Of a DNA stretch of 64,000 bases, positions 45,995 through 54,823 are shown piece after piece. Both the position numbers and the translations under genes were made by a program. Every line of letters begins with the position of its first letter. Position 1 is the first letter of the stretch. This DNA comes from Promethearchaeota archaeon (GTDB lineage Archaea; Asgardarchaeota; Lokiarchaeia; Sigyniarchaeales; SOKP01): assembly GCA_019058365.1 (NCBI GenBank), contig JAHPZE010000003.1, positions 248,001-312,000 on the forward strand, in the 5' to 3' direction. Below the pieces are notes generated by a model. That model was not told the DNA's origin and made no database searches. It worked only from the letters and a program-made list of their open reading frames with translations.

Positions 45995-47839
45995 TTGAAA
46001 AGAAAAGATTTTTTATTAATTTTAATAGGATTACTGTTAATTATAGTTGCATTATCATATGTGTTTGATAATACAGAAATAGATTTAACAGATTATAATA
46101 ATAACAAGATTCCACAATCTTCTGCCGACTTGGATGGAATAGAAAATATTATAATAACAAAATTATATAGGAACGCTACTATAACTGCATATGGGTTATT
46201 ATCTATAGAAGATACTATAACATTTAAAAATTTAAATAATCAACCTATAACTTCAATATTTTTTGGGATTCCTATAGATATATCTGAAGATTTAATCTTT
46301 TTTAAAGCCACGGGAATTAGTGATAATACTCTACTATCAGACAGTTCATCAACAATAATGGATGGAAATCAGATGATAATAATTTATTTTGATTCTCCAT
46401 TGTTACCCTATCAAATTAGGGATGTTAAATTTACACATACTTATAAAAATATTATTTCATACAGCTTTCTGGAAGATAATCAACACGTAATTTATTATCC
46501 AATAGTTTATCCATTGGTACCATATAATATAGAAGGTGAAGCTTCTGCGATCTTCCATTATCCTACTGCGGCAACATCAGTAGATGGAGGATGGGGTATT
46601 GTAAATCCTACACTTTCTTATATTTCATATGATTTTGATTCGATTAAAGATGAATTGGAGGTTGATTTTATATCCCCATTTTTAGAAAATTTAGGTGAAA
46701 ACAAGGAAGCCTTAATACATTTCATTGATAATGATAATTCAAAAGTAGAGATGGAAGAAGTTAATCGTGAAATTTTTATCTCTCCATGGGGGATTATTAA
46801 AGTAAAAGAGGACTGCTTATTATTAAACTTAGGATATAATGCAATTAATACCTTCACATTAAAAATTCCTAAAACTGCCACAAATCTTTATGTTTTTGAT
46901 GATTTAGGTGAAATCCAAGGTACAACGATAGATGATCAAGGTGAATCTAATTATAAATCTGTAACAATTGTTTTATATTATAATCGAGACACTCTTAAAC
47001 CAAATACAAATTTTGAATTTAATATTGAGTATGACTTACCATTTGAAAATTATGTTTCTTTAAATTGGTTTGAGCAATCAATTCAAATTGATTTATTAAC
47101 AACAAATTATAACTTTCTTGGTATAAACCAGAATATCAACGTTATTATTGAGGCTTGCAGTAGTATCAATTCAATTACGGAATCTCCTACAGCTATTATA
47201 ATGTCTAAGGGTGCTACAACTCTTTCATTCCTATCTGAAACGGTTTGCCCTTTAGAAAGAAAAATAGTACAATTTACATTTACTATTGATGTGTTCGATA
47301 TATTATTGAGACCTATTATATTCATATTAATAATATCACTGATTGCATCAATATACGTATTGGTAATTAAAACAAGAAAGAAAGTTGATACTACAGTTTT
47401 ATCAACAAAATATATACCGGTTAATGAAATTAGAGAGTTCTGTTCTTTATATGAAGAAAAAAATGCTTTAACCTTAGAAATTAGACTAGCAGAAGATGAT
47501 GCTAAAAGAAAAAAGATAGCAAAAAAAAAGTATAAAAATATTTTAACTAAAAATGACTTAAAAATTGATGAAATTCAAAAAGAAATAACTCCTTTTAAGA
47601 AAGTATTAATAGAAACAAGTGATATCTTTGGAACTATTGTAAAGAGATTAGATATTTTAGAAGCAGAGAGAATAAGTGTTACGGATAGTATAGCTCTTTT
47701 AGAATCCAGGTATAGAAGAGGGAGATTACCATCCAGAGCAGCATATTTAAAATTATCAGATGATTTTATAAAAAGAAGGAAAAAGATTGATAAAACAATT
47801 GACAAATTAATTCAGCAATTGAGGAGTTATCTCTTATAA
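45995..47839 (+). CDS. Ribophorin I-like subunit of oligosaccharyltransferase
   Basis: 614 residues from TTG 45995. A signal/anchor is at ~6-22, an external beta-rich region at ~35-435, one membrane helix at ~438-461 and a cytosolic coiled-coil tail of ~150 residues. This is the topology of eukaryotic ribophorin I. Local matches from memory of the human protein are: R258-x-I-x-x-S-x-W-G-x-I-x-V (human RVIEVSHWGNIAV), 'IPKTATNLYVFDDLGEI' (human LPAAAQDVYYRDEIGNV), and tail 'RGRLPSRAAYLKLSDDF...KIDKTID' (human GKLKKDTYIENEK...KIDHIL). It would support AglB/STT3 in N-glycosylation. No STT3 gene is in the window. Trm112 begins a few bases downstream. Confidence 0.78.
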   Translation: MKRKDFLLILIGLLLIIVALSYVFDNTEIDLTDYNNNKIPQSSADLDGIENIIITKLYRNATITAYGLLSIEDTITFKNLNNQPITSIFFGIPIDISEDLIFFKATGISDNTLLSDSSSTIMDGNQMIIIYFDSPLLPYQIRDVKFTHTYKNIISYSFLEDNQHVIYYPIVYPLVPYNIEGEASAIFHYPTAATSVDGGWGIVNPTLSYISYDFDSIKDELEVDFISPFLENLGENKEALIHFIDNDNSKVEMEEVNREIFISPWGIIKVKEDCLLLNLGYNAINTFTLKIPKTATNLYVFDDLGEIQGTTIDDQGESNYKSVTIVLYYNRDTLKPNTNFEFNIEYDLPFENYVSLNWFEQSIQIDLLTTNYNFLGINQNINVIIEACSSINSITESPTAIIMSKGATTLSFLSETVCPLERKIVQFTFTIDVFDILLRPIIFILIISLIASIYVLVIKTRKKVDTTVLSTKYIPVNEIREFCSLYEEKNALTLEIRLAEDDAKRKKIAKKKYKNILTKNDLKIDEIQKEITPFKKVLIETSDIFGTIVKRLDILEAERISVTDSIALLESRYRRGRLPSRAAYLKLSDDFIKRRKKIDKTIDKLIQQLRSYLL

Positions 47840-47863
47840 GATCATTTGAATGTGAATGAATTT

Positions 47864-48487
47864 ATGAAACCATGGTTATTTGACATATTAGCATGTCCTA
47901 TTGATAAACATTTTCCACTAAAATTATACATTTTTTCTTTTGAAAATAAACCAGAAGAATTTCAATCTATAATTGACATTTATAAAAACAGAGATATCAC
48001 CATTATTAAAAAAGAAAAAATAATTGAGGTTTTTCAAGAAAATAATGAATATTTCTTAAGGGATAATATAGTTATTGAAAAAAACAAATTTCGATCCTAT
48101 CTTGAGTTAATAATATCGAGTATAAATGAGTTTGAAAATATCTTTAATAATTCTACAAACCAATTGAGTAAAAAAAGTTTTCAAATCATAAATTCTGAAG
48201 TTAAATCTAAAATTTTAGAAATTTTTAAAGATATAGAATTCCATCATATTGAAGATATATTTCCTGAGTTATATTTTATAAATAAGGTAAAATTAGACCT
48301 TGAAATTGAATCAGGTATATTATTTTGCAGCAAATGTAAACGTTGGTATCCTATTATAGACACAATTCCACAGATGCTTCCTGATAAGTATCGTGATGAA
48401 AGAAAAGAAATTGAATTCCTTAAAACCAATAAAAATTTATTAGATGAAAAATTTTTTAATCAAGATCTTAAACCATTTAATATTTAA
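47864..48487 (+). CDS. Trm112-like zinc protein with a large internal insertion
   Basis: About 207 residues from ATG 47864 (the frame extends to a TTG at 47846). The N-terminus MKPWLFDILACPID and the C-terminal part 'IESGILFCSKCKRWYPIIDTI' followed by PQMLPDKYR are the two halves of Trm112, the activator of tRNA, rRNA and eRF1 methyltransferases. Between them lie ~110 helical residues; eukaryotic Trm112 also has an insertion here but a shorter one. Zinc ligands would be C11, plus the CxxC in FCSKC. It follows the ribophorin-like gene by 24 bp and is likely cotranscribed with it. Confidence 0.8.
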   Translation: MKPWLFDILACPIDKHFPLKLYIFSFENKPEEFQSIIDIYKNRDITIIKKEKIIEVFQENNEYFLRDNIVIEKNKFRSYLELIISSINEFENIFNNSTNQLSKKSFQIINSEVKSKILEIFKDIEFHHIEDIFPELYFINKVKLDLEIESGILFCSKCKRWYPIIDTIPQMLPDKYRDERKEIEFLKTNKNLLDEKFFNQDLKPFNI

Positions 48488-48548
48488 AATTAAATAAAAT
48501 AAAATATCTCAACTATTTCAAATACAAACTCTTAGCCCGGTGGTGTAG

Positions 48549-48577
48549 ATTAATACATATATTATGTATTAAGTAAA
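48549..48577 (+). other. Probable D-loop intron of tRNA-Gln
   Basis: A 29-nt insertion follows A14-G15 of the D-loop. It contains a perfect 10-bp inverted repeat, TTAATACATA / TATGTATTAA, with a 3-nt loop. Removing it leaves a normal D-loop with the G18-G19 and A21 residues. I cannot draw a strict bulge-helix-bulge around it, so the exact splice sites are uncertain by a few bases. Confidence 0.55.
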
Positions 48578-48622
48578 TTGGCCAAGCATTTGGGGCCTTG
48601 AACCCCGCGACCACGGTTCGAA

Positions 48623-48651
48623 TATTAAAAAGGTTTCTGATTAATCGAAAT
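48623..48651 (+). other. T-loop intron of tRNA-Gln with canonical BHB motif
   Basis: Outer helix CACGG/CCGTG, 3-nt bulge ATT, central 4-bp helix TTCG/CGAA, 3-nt bulge AAT and inner helix ATTAA/TTAAT form a textbook bulge-helix-bulge. Cutting after the second base of each bulge removes 29 nt between positions 59 and 60 and restores a seven-base T-loop. Confidence 0.8.
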
Positions 48652-48896
48652 TCCGTGCCGGGCTATTATTTTTAATAATTTACTTAAAAAAATTTTTCAA
48701 TTACAGATATTTTTAATTTTATATTTTTGACTACAAATTAAAAGTCATAAAACTCAATTCTTAATTGGTATTTATCATCTAACTATAAAAAATTTTAAAT
48801 AAGTTAAAAAAACCAAAATTTATAAATAATAAGAAGAAAGATTTATTTTTCTTGCAAGTAAAATATAATTTAATTAACTTTAAAGAAAAGAATACC

Positions 48897-49073
48897 ATGT
48901 TTAAATTCAGTTTGAAAAGAAAAGTAGGAAAAAAAAAATTGTTAACACTATGTCTTTTAATTGCAGTGATTACTACTATATCTCTTGTTATTTTTGTTGC
49001 ATTTTCAAATGCACCAGTTAGCCCTGATGATGGGAGCGGTGATAATGGGAGCGGTGATGATGATTGTTTTTGA
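48897..49073 (+). CDS. Small membrane-anchored or secreted peptide
   Basis: 58 residues from ATG 48897 (the frame could extend to 48852). A basic N-terminus (KFSLKRKVGKKK) precedes one hydrophobic helix (~14-36) and a short acidic tail with a repeated DGSGD unit that ends in DDDCF. The form is that of a signal-anchored peptide with an external acidic tail and a single C-terminal Cys. A second tiny ORF follows 24 bp downstream. I do not recognise the family; it may not be expressed. Confidence 0.4.
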   Translation: MFKFSLKRKVGKKKLLTLCLLIAVITTISLVIFVAFSNAPVSPDDGSGDNGSGDDDCF

Positions 49074-49097
49074 CACAAAACTTCTGGGAGTAATCTA

Positions 49098-49199
49098 ATG
49101 GAAGATAGCATTCTATATCAAAAAAATTCAGTTGATAATCAGAATTTTGATTTAGATCTCAAAGAAATTAAATCCTATTTGTGTGATCCTTATAAATAA
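49098..49199 (+). CDS. Very short ORF (33 residues), possibly a decayed gene
   Basis: An ATG at 49098 is preceded by GGGAG about 8 bp upstream and opens 33 codons ending ...SYLCDPYK. After the TAA the same frame stays open for about 25 more codons (beginning ILVIRGQPCNG). This might mean an interrupted longer gene. No family recognised; low support. Confidence 0.3.
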   Translation: MEDSILYQKNSVDNQNFDLDLKEIKSYLCDPYK

Positions 49200-49573
49200 A
49201 TATTAGTTATAAGAGGACAACCATGCAATGGCGTTGGATTTAAAAGAAAAATTTCTTTTTTTAATTTTTTTTAAGGAAATACTCGTTTATTGAAATATAA
49301 AATAATTGTATAAGCAAGTTTTTTGAGAGAGTTTAATATTTTTTGAATAGAATTTTTGTTTAAATTCTATAAAATCAATAGATAAATTGTAAAAAAAATT
49401 AGGATTGTACAATTTACTATCCTTAAATGAGTTCAATAATTTAATTATTCATCCATTCCATTTTACATAATGTAAAAAATCGGAAACTATAATATTAAGC
49501 CAAATATTTTTTTTTTCAACCTTAAAGTTCAAAATATTAATATCTTCAAAATCGCTTTTAATTTGTAAAAATT
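49200..49573. other. 374-bp AT-rich intergenic region
   Basis: Apart from the short read-through frame after 49199, I see only AT-rich sequence with runs of T. I find no tRNA, repeat or convincing ORF. It presumably holds the promoter of the GPT-like gene at 49574. Confidence 0.5.
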
Positions 49574-50944
49574 ATGATTCCATTATCTGATTTGAAATGG
49601 GGATTTTTAGAAATATTTTATTTAATTATTATCTTTATTGTAGGCTTTCTAATTACTTACTTAATCCTCCCGTACATAATAAAATTGATGAAAAAAAAGA
49701 AATTTGTTGGATATGACATCCATAAGAATGCTCAACCAGAAATTGCCGAATCTGGAGGTATTAGTATAGTTATTGGTTTTTCCATTACTTCAATTTTTTT
49801 AATTATATTTTTTCCTAATTTTATGAATGAAACCATTGTCTTTTTATTAACTATTTTGATAGCAGGAGCTATTGGATTTATCGATGATAGAAAAAAACTC
49901 AGATCACGGTATAAAATAATTTTATCAATTTTTTCTGGTACAACTATTTTTTTTGCTAATTTAATTGGTTTTATTACAATAAGCTCACCAACTATTCCCT
50001 TCCTTGATCAAACTCGATTAACAATTATTTATCCTTTCTTAATCCCCATTATTGTAGCTGTTTTTACCAATACAGTAAATATGTTAGAAGGTTATAATGG
50101 CGAGGGTTCAGGAACGTGTTTAATCGCGGTCTGTTTTCTTTTTATATGTAGTTTAATCTGGAATTCTGCTGAGGGAGTGATTTTTACAATTCCAGTCATT
50201 GCAGTATTAATTCCTTTTTTCGTATATAATAAATTTCCAGCAAAAGTATTTCCTGGAGATATAGGTACATTAAGCATAGGTGCAATGATTGCATGCATTA
50301 TGTTATTTGGGTCATTAGAAGTTGCCACTTTTTGTGCTCTTTTAATTCATATATTCAACAGTTTTTATTATATTTATTCCGTACGTGGGTTTTTTGAGAG
50401 CAGTAGTATCAAAGGCAGTAAAGAAGATATAATCTTACTCAAAGATGATCGAATTAAAGCTTCAGATCAAAAAGATGCAGTATTAACATTGCCTAGATTA
50501 ATATTAGCAAAAGGACCATTAACAGAACCAGAATTACTAAAAAACTTTTATGCTATTTCAATAATATGTGGTTTTTTTTCCATACTCTCTATCTTACTCA
50601 TGCGATATGGTTTGGGGAACTTAAATGCCTACATCTTTATTATTATGTTAATCGTTCTTTTAGCTCCAACTATGTTCATATTATATAAATTCCCCAGAAT
50701 TAAAGGAATTATTTTTCTGATGATAGTTTTATTAATCTCTATTTTGGTATTCTTAATATTTATTGAAGCTGTAATTATGCCTCTTCCTTTTGAAGATGTA
50801 AAACTTTGGATAATAAATATTCCAATTAATCTATTAATTTCGTTTATATTAATGATTCCTATATTGTTATTATGGTATCTGATTACAATAAAGTATTTCT
50901 GGTTTGAAATTGATAAAATGAATAAAATTGAAACCCAAAATTAA
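49574..50944 (+). CDS. Polyprenyl-phosphate GlcNAc-1-phosphate transferase-like protein (Alg7/GPT family)
   Basis: 456 residues with about ten membrane helices, in the MraY/WecA/Alg7 superfamily. It transfers a HexNAc-1-phosphate from a UDP-sugar to a lipid phosphate, the first step of lipid-linked glycan assembly. Conserved blocks are GFIDDRKKLR (101-110, catalytic/Mg Asp pair D104/D105), NTVNMLEGYNGEG (166-178, compare NAINILAGINGLE-type motifs of Alg7) and FPAKVFPGDIGTL (221-233, D229). The order and the tail are closer to the eukaryotic/archaeal GPT group than to MraY. Together with the ribophorin-like gene 2 kb upstream it points to N-glycosylation. Confidence 0.87.
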   Translation: MIPLSDLKWGFLEIFYLIIIFIVGFLITYLILPYIIKLMKKKKFVGYDIHKNAQPEIAESGGISIVIGFSITSIFLIIFFPNFMNETIVFLLTILIAGAIGFIDDRKKLRSRYKIILSIFSGTTIFFANLIGFITISSPTIPFLDQTRLTIIYPFLIPIIVAVFTNTVNMLEGYNGEGSGTCLIAVCFLFICSLIWNSAEGVIFTIPVIAVLIPFFVYNKFPAKVFPGDIGTLSIGAMIACIMLFGSLEVATFCALLIHIFNSFYYIYSVRGFFESSSIKGSKEDIILLKDDRIKASDQKDAVLTLPRLILAKGPLTEPELLKNFYAISIICGFFSILSILLMRYGLGNLNAYIFIIMLIVLLAPTMFILYKFPRIKGIIFLMIVLLISILVFLIFIEAVIMPLPFEDVKLWIINIPINLLISFILMIPILLLWYLITIKYFWFEIDKMNKIETQN

Positions 50945-51006
50945 AAATGAATCTAATAATTGACAACTTAATTAAAAAAACTTGTTAACTAATATAGGTA
51001 TTTTCT

Positions 51007-53544
51007 GTGAAAAAAAAGATTAGATATTTACTTTTAATTTCTTATCCCTTCTATTCAATTGGAATTTTTTTAACAGTAAATTCATTTATTTTTAAGTTTA
51101 ACTTATTAACGCTTCTGACTGATTGGACATTTTTAATAACTTTTGGCCTCTATTTATTAACTATTGAAGAATTTCTACAATGGGCTAAAAATGGTAAAAG
51201 AAGTGAAATGAGTGATATTGTCGCAATATTTTTTTTCTTTTTTCTTATTTTTTTCGTTTCAAAAGATTTTCTTACGTCAATAATGGGCGCATTCTCAATA
51301 TATTTATGGATAGGGATATTTGAATTAAAAGATTATCCTATTATCAATAAAATTTTAATAATCTCTCTAATAACTTATAATGCTATTTTTGTTGCTGGTC
51401 TTTTTTCTTACTATTTAGGAGATCCAGTTTATATTAATACTAGTTTTGCATTTTCTTTCTGGATAATCCTCATTCTAGGATTTTTGTTATTTGGAAGAAA
51501 ATACATAATTGTCTGGCGATTTATGAGCCCTGAATATTTAACTTTATTTCTTTATATTATAGCATGGCTAGCTGTTGTATTTATTAACCAATATACTCCA
51601 CTAACTTTTATTGCAGATAGACCTATTGTTTCTAGCGAATTCAAGATTGCTGACCTCTTTTTTAATGTCTATTTTATATTAATTGCAGTTAATTGGGGAA
51701 TTTATTTCGTATCAGGATTCATCTTGGATAAATTACTCGGAATTCATAAAGTTAGAGATGAGAATCTATTGAAGATTATAAATAAAATAAAAGTTGATAT
51801 TGGAATTAAAGGAAAAGTTACAGTAGGTTTTGGAAAATATCCCATATTAAATGCTATGGCGTATGGCTCTGTACTTGATAAACGAATTGCTATTATAGCA
51901 GATGATATAAATCAAATTCCTGAAGATGAATTGAAAGGCATTGCGGCTCATGAATTAGCCCATACAAAAGGAAAACATACTCTTATTTTAACTTTAATTA
52001 CTTCTGTTGATCTTATCATAAGAATGTTTCTTGGTATTCCTGCTACATACTATGATTATACTTTTGGAAATCCGCAGCTTCCAATGATATACTTTATCCT
52101 TTTAAATTTAGCGATATATATGATTCTTTTTATACTTGTAAGAATTTTAGAAGGAAAGGCAGATTTAAAAGCAAAGAAAGCTGGATATGCAAACGAACTT
52201 GCCAAAGCTCTTTATAACTTAGAAAGTTTTTATTCTTCTGGTCGAGAAATTGGATTGAACACTATGCTTTTAAGTGATGAAAAAATCACAAAAGATAACC
52301 AACTATTGGATTATATGAATACAGCAATTTATTTAAATCATTCAATGATAAAACCACCAAGAGGATCACTTTTGGCTAATTTAATTAATTCCCATCCTCC
52401 TAGCTATTATAGGATTGCAGCAATTTTAGGTAATGAATTAAAACCTATTAAGGAAGCAATTCTTCCATTTATATGTCTAAAAAAATCTAATCAAAAAAAA
52501 TATGCAAAAAAATTTGAAGAAGCAAGAGAAAAATTTAAAATCTTAACAAATAATAAATTTAAGGATTTTTTTAAAATTGATGATATTTCTCTCTTAATGG
52601 AGATACTTAAACGAAGAGAATTATATAAATTTGAAATTCAAAAGCACTTTATCTTTAAAAATCTAATTACAGATGAAATTATTTGTGGTAAATTAATTAG
52701 TGTTCAATATATTGATAATATAACAGATCCTATCCAATTTGTTATTCAAAATTTAAAAACAACTCAAAATGTTGTATTAAATCCATCTTTATATTCACAC
52801 ACTCAATATGATTTGAATGGAGAGTACTTCTTGAAAAAGAATATATCTTTTAAATTAATTGATATTAAATTAAATGAAAATAACAAAGATGGATATTATC
52901 TTTTCGTGGACAATAATAATAAAAAGATCCAAAAACCTCTTGTAAAAACGAAATTACCAAATTCTCATCTTTTTCTCAAGAATTTTAAAGATCATGAAGT
53001 TTTTCTTAAAATTAAAGGAGAAGTTAAAATTTTTAAATGTATAAATATAAGTACAGCACCAAAATTAGGTGACTTTAAATTAACTATTATCGACAATGAT
53101 AATCAGGATGCGAAACTGGTTAATTATTCTCTTAGCGAATTAATAATTCGCCCGAAAAAAATTTACTTAGTTATTAGCAAAAACTCTATTTCTCGAAAAT
53201 CTGAAGTAACTGTATTGAAGTGGTTATCAGAAAAAAAGTTACAAGCCTTTATATATCTTAAAAAAGCTGTTAATAATTTAGAAATTGGGAATATTCAGAA
53301 GATTGACCTCCACTCTCAAGATTTCAAGAAAACTACTCTTAAGAGCATGAAGAAAAGAGAAGATGAAATAACAATCAATACCGTTTTTGGGAAGAATATA
53401 AAGATTCCTTATAATAAATTAGAATTGATAAGTTTTGAATATAATACAGCAATGATACAAATAAAATCATCAACAAGCTTTTCGAGTCGTTTAGGGTATA
53501 GAATATTGAAGAAATTCAAACCCGATAGTATAATCATGACTTAA
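51007..53544 (+). CDS. M48-family membrane metalloprotease with long C-terminal extension
   Basis: 845 residues from GTG 51007. Residues 1-240 contain about seven membrane helices. The zinc site HELAH is at 315-319 with E382 (in ILEGKADLKAKKAG) as the likely third ligand, as in HtpX/Ste24 proteases. Two further hydrophobic segments follow the HExxH. Residues ~490-845 are a soluble extension with beta-rich, SH3-like-looking segments, not part of usual HtpX (about 290 residues). It may cleave membrane proteins for quality control. The UbiA-type gene follows 29 bp downstream. Confidence 0.88.
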   Translation: MKKKIRYLLLISYPFYSIGIFLTVNSFIFKFNLLTLLTDWTFLITFGLYLLTIEEFLQWAKNGKRSEMSDIVAIFFFFFLIFFVSKDFLTSIMGAFSIYLWIGIFELKDYPIINKILIISLITYNAIFVAGLFSYYLGDPVYINTSFAFSFWIILILGFLLFGRKYIIVWRFMSPEYLTLFLYIIAWLAVVFINQYTPLTFIADRPIVSSEFKIADLFFNVYFILIAVNWGIYFVSGFILDKLLGIHKVRDENLLKIINKIKVDIGIKGKVTVGFGKYPILNAMAYGSVLDKRIAIIADDINQIPEDELKGIAAHELAHTKGKHTLILTLITSVDLIIRMFLGIPATYYDYTFGNPQLPMIYFILLNLAIYMILFILVRILEGKADLKAKKAGYANELAKALYNLESFYSSGREIGLNTMLLSDEKITKDNQLLDYMNTAIYLNHSMIKPPRGSLLANLINSHPPSYYRIAAILGNELKPIKEAILPFICLKKSNQKKYAKKFEEAREKFKILTNNKFKDFFKIDDISLLMEILKRRELYKFEIQKHFIFKNLITDEIICGKLISVQYIDNITDPIQFVIQNLKTTQNVVLNPSLYSHTQYDLNGEYFLKKNISFKLIDIKLNENNKDGYYLFVDNNNKKIQKPLVKTKLPNSHLFLKNFKDHEVFLKIKGEVKIFKCINISTAPKLGDFKLTIIDNDNQDAKLVNYSLSELIIRPKKIYLVISKNSISRKSEVTVLKWLSEKKLQAFIYLKKAVNNLEIGNIQKIDLHSQDFKKTTLKSMKKREDEITINTVFGKNIKIPYNKLELISFEYNTAMIQIKSSTSFSSRLGYRILKKFKPDSIIMT

Positions 53545-53573
53545 AAAAATTTAATATAAATGTCTCTTTCAAA

Positions 53574-54518
53574 ATGCTTATAATGGGTAGCAAGATAAAA
53601 AATATTCTCCATCTTTTAAGGATTCGCCAATATTATAAAAATTTCCTTATTTTTGTTGGAATTTTTTTTAGCAAACAATTATTTGAAATATCACTTTATT
53701 TTACTTTAATAATCGGATTTGTACTATTATGTTGTGCCTCATCACTTAATTATATAATTAATGATATCAGAGATATTGAAAAAGATAGATCACATCCAGA
53801 AAAGATTAAAAAAAAACCTCTTGCTTCCGGTGAAATCTCTGTTTTTTTTGCTCTAATTATATTCTTCTTACTAATTGCTATTATTATTTTCTTTTTGATT
53901 TTTATAATCCCCCCAAATTTGGGTTTTATCACGATGATTATATTTTTAATCATTACTGGTCAACTATATAATCATCTTTTTAAAAAGTATGCTTTCATTG
54001 ATATAATTATTTTATCTACTGGATATTTATGGAGAGCATTAGCCGGTTGCATGATAATTAAACAATTTGTTTCCGCTTGGTTATTTTTAGCCCTATTTGA
54101 AGTAGCTATGTTTTTAAGTATAGCAAAAAGAAAAGGTGATTTAGAGTTTCTCGGAAAGGATAAAGCTATTGAACATAAAAATATATATGACCAATATTCA
54201 AGTAGATTATTAGATCAATTTTATATTCTAATAGCAGGTTCATTATTTATGACTTATTCACTCTATCTAATTCTAATTTTTAATTTGGATGAGCCTGGAA
54301 TTGCCACATTTTACGAATTTATATCCCTTTTTACAATACCAATTTCGCTTTATATAATCATGAGATATATGTATTTAACTTCCGCTAAACCTAAAATTGC
54401 TCGTAACCCTGAAAAAGCCTTTTTCGACAAAGGAATCATAATAGCTGGATTTATACTATTTATTATTCTATTTTTTTCTTTTTACTTTGAGAAGATTGTC
54501 GAAATGTTAAATTTATAA
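53574..54518 (+). CDS. UbiA-family prenyltransferase, DPPR-synthase-like
   Basis: 314 residues with 8-9 membrane helices. The first Asp-rich motif N63-D-I-R-D67-I-E-K-D71-R is followed by SHPEKIKKKPLASG, where the HPxK and ASG elements match decaprenylphosphoryl-5-phosphoribose synthases rather than lipid (DGGGP) or quinone UbiA enzymes. A later block, 'LSIAKRKGDLEFLG', also fits that group. It likely makes a polyprenyl-phosphate-linked pentose that serves as a sugar donor, which would suit the glycan genes around. A second ATG at 53583 is possible. Confidence 0.82.
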   Translation: MLIMGSKIKNILHLLRIRQYYKNFLIFVGIFFSKQLFEISLYFTLIIGFVLLCCASSLNYIINDIRDIEKDRSHPEKIKKKPLASGEISVFFALIIFFLLIAIIIFFLIFIIPPNLGFITMIIFLIITGQLYNHLFKKYAFIDIIILSTGYLWRALAGCMIIKQFVSAWLFLALFEVAMFLSIAKRKGDLEFLGKDKAIEHKNIYDQYSSRLLDQFYILIAGSLFMTYSLYLILIFNLDEPGIATFYEFISLFTIPISLYIIMRYMYLTSAKPKIARNPEKAFFDKGIIIAGFILFIILFFSFYFEKIVEMLNL

Positions 54519-54823
54519 CAAATTTCTTCCATTTCTCCCATCATTTCACTTTTATTAATTTTTAATTAAAATTTTAGGAAAAATTAAAATTTCAACGAAA
54601 ATGATGGATTTAATTCGAAATTTGATTTTATTTAGGGAAAATAATAAAAAATAGAGAAATTTTGAAATTTTCACAGTTAAAAAGCAACTTATCAATCTAA
54701 AGTGATTTCATAAAACAATAGAAAAAAAAAGATAAACCTTATAAGTTTACAAATTTAAACACATATTTAACAACACATTTAATAAAAATTAAAAACAAAC
54801 ATAAAATATTACGTGATTTTAAT
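54519..54823. other. 305-bp intergenic region with a likely promoter
   Basis: AT-rich spacer before the ABC binding-protein gene. A BRE/TATA-like AAACC-TTATAAG stands near 54735-54746, about 80 bp before the ATG. No ORF, tRNA or repeat is visible. Confidence 0.35.

Larger units (their letters stand above)
48534..48665 (+). tRNA. tRNA-Gln (anticodon TTG) with two introns
   Basis: Acceptor arm AGCCCGG (48534-48540) pairs with CCGGGCT (48658-48664), with discriminator A 48665. The D-stem is GTGT/GCAT. The anticodon stem is TGGGG/CCCCG with loop CCTTGAA, giving anticodon TTG at 48598-48600. The T-stem is CACGG/CCGTG. The A1-T72 pair is typical of archaeal tRNA-Gln. The T-loop is interrupted by an intron (48623-48651) with a canonical bulge-helix-bulge. 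After its removal the loop is TTCGAAT. The D-loop holds a ~29-nt insertion with a strong hairpin, most likely a second intron. Position 33 is C instead of the near-universal T. No CCA is encoded. Confidence 0.82.

Noticed and set aside
48779..49111. Minus-strand 110-codon ORF opposite the small membrane peptide
   Set aside because: It has long Phe/Leu/Lys runs from AT-rich DNA and no domain pattern. The plus-strand peptide is itself weak but has a cleaner signal-anchor form.
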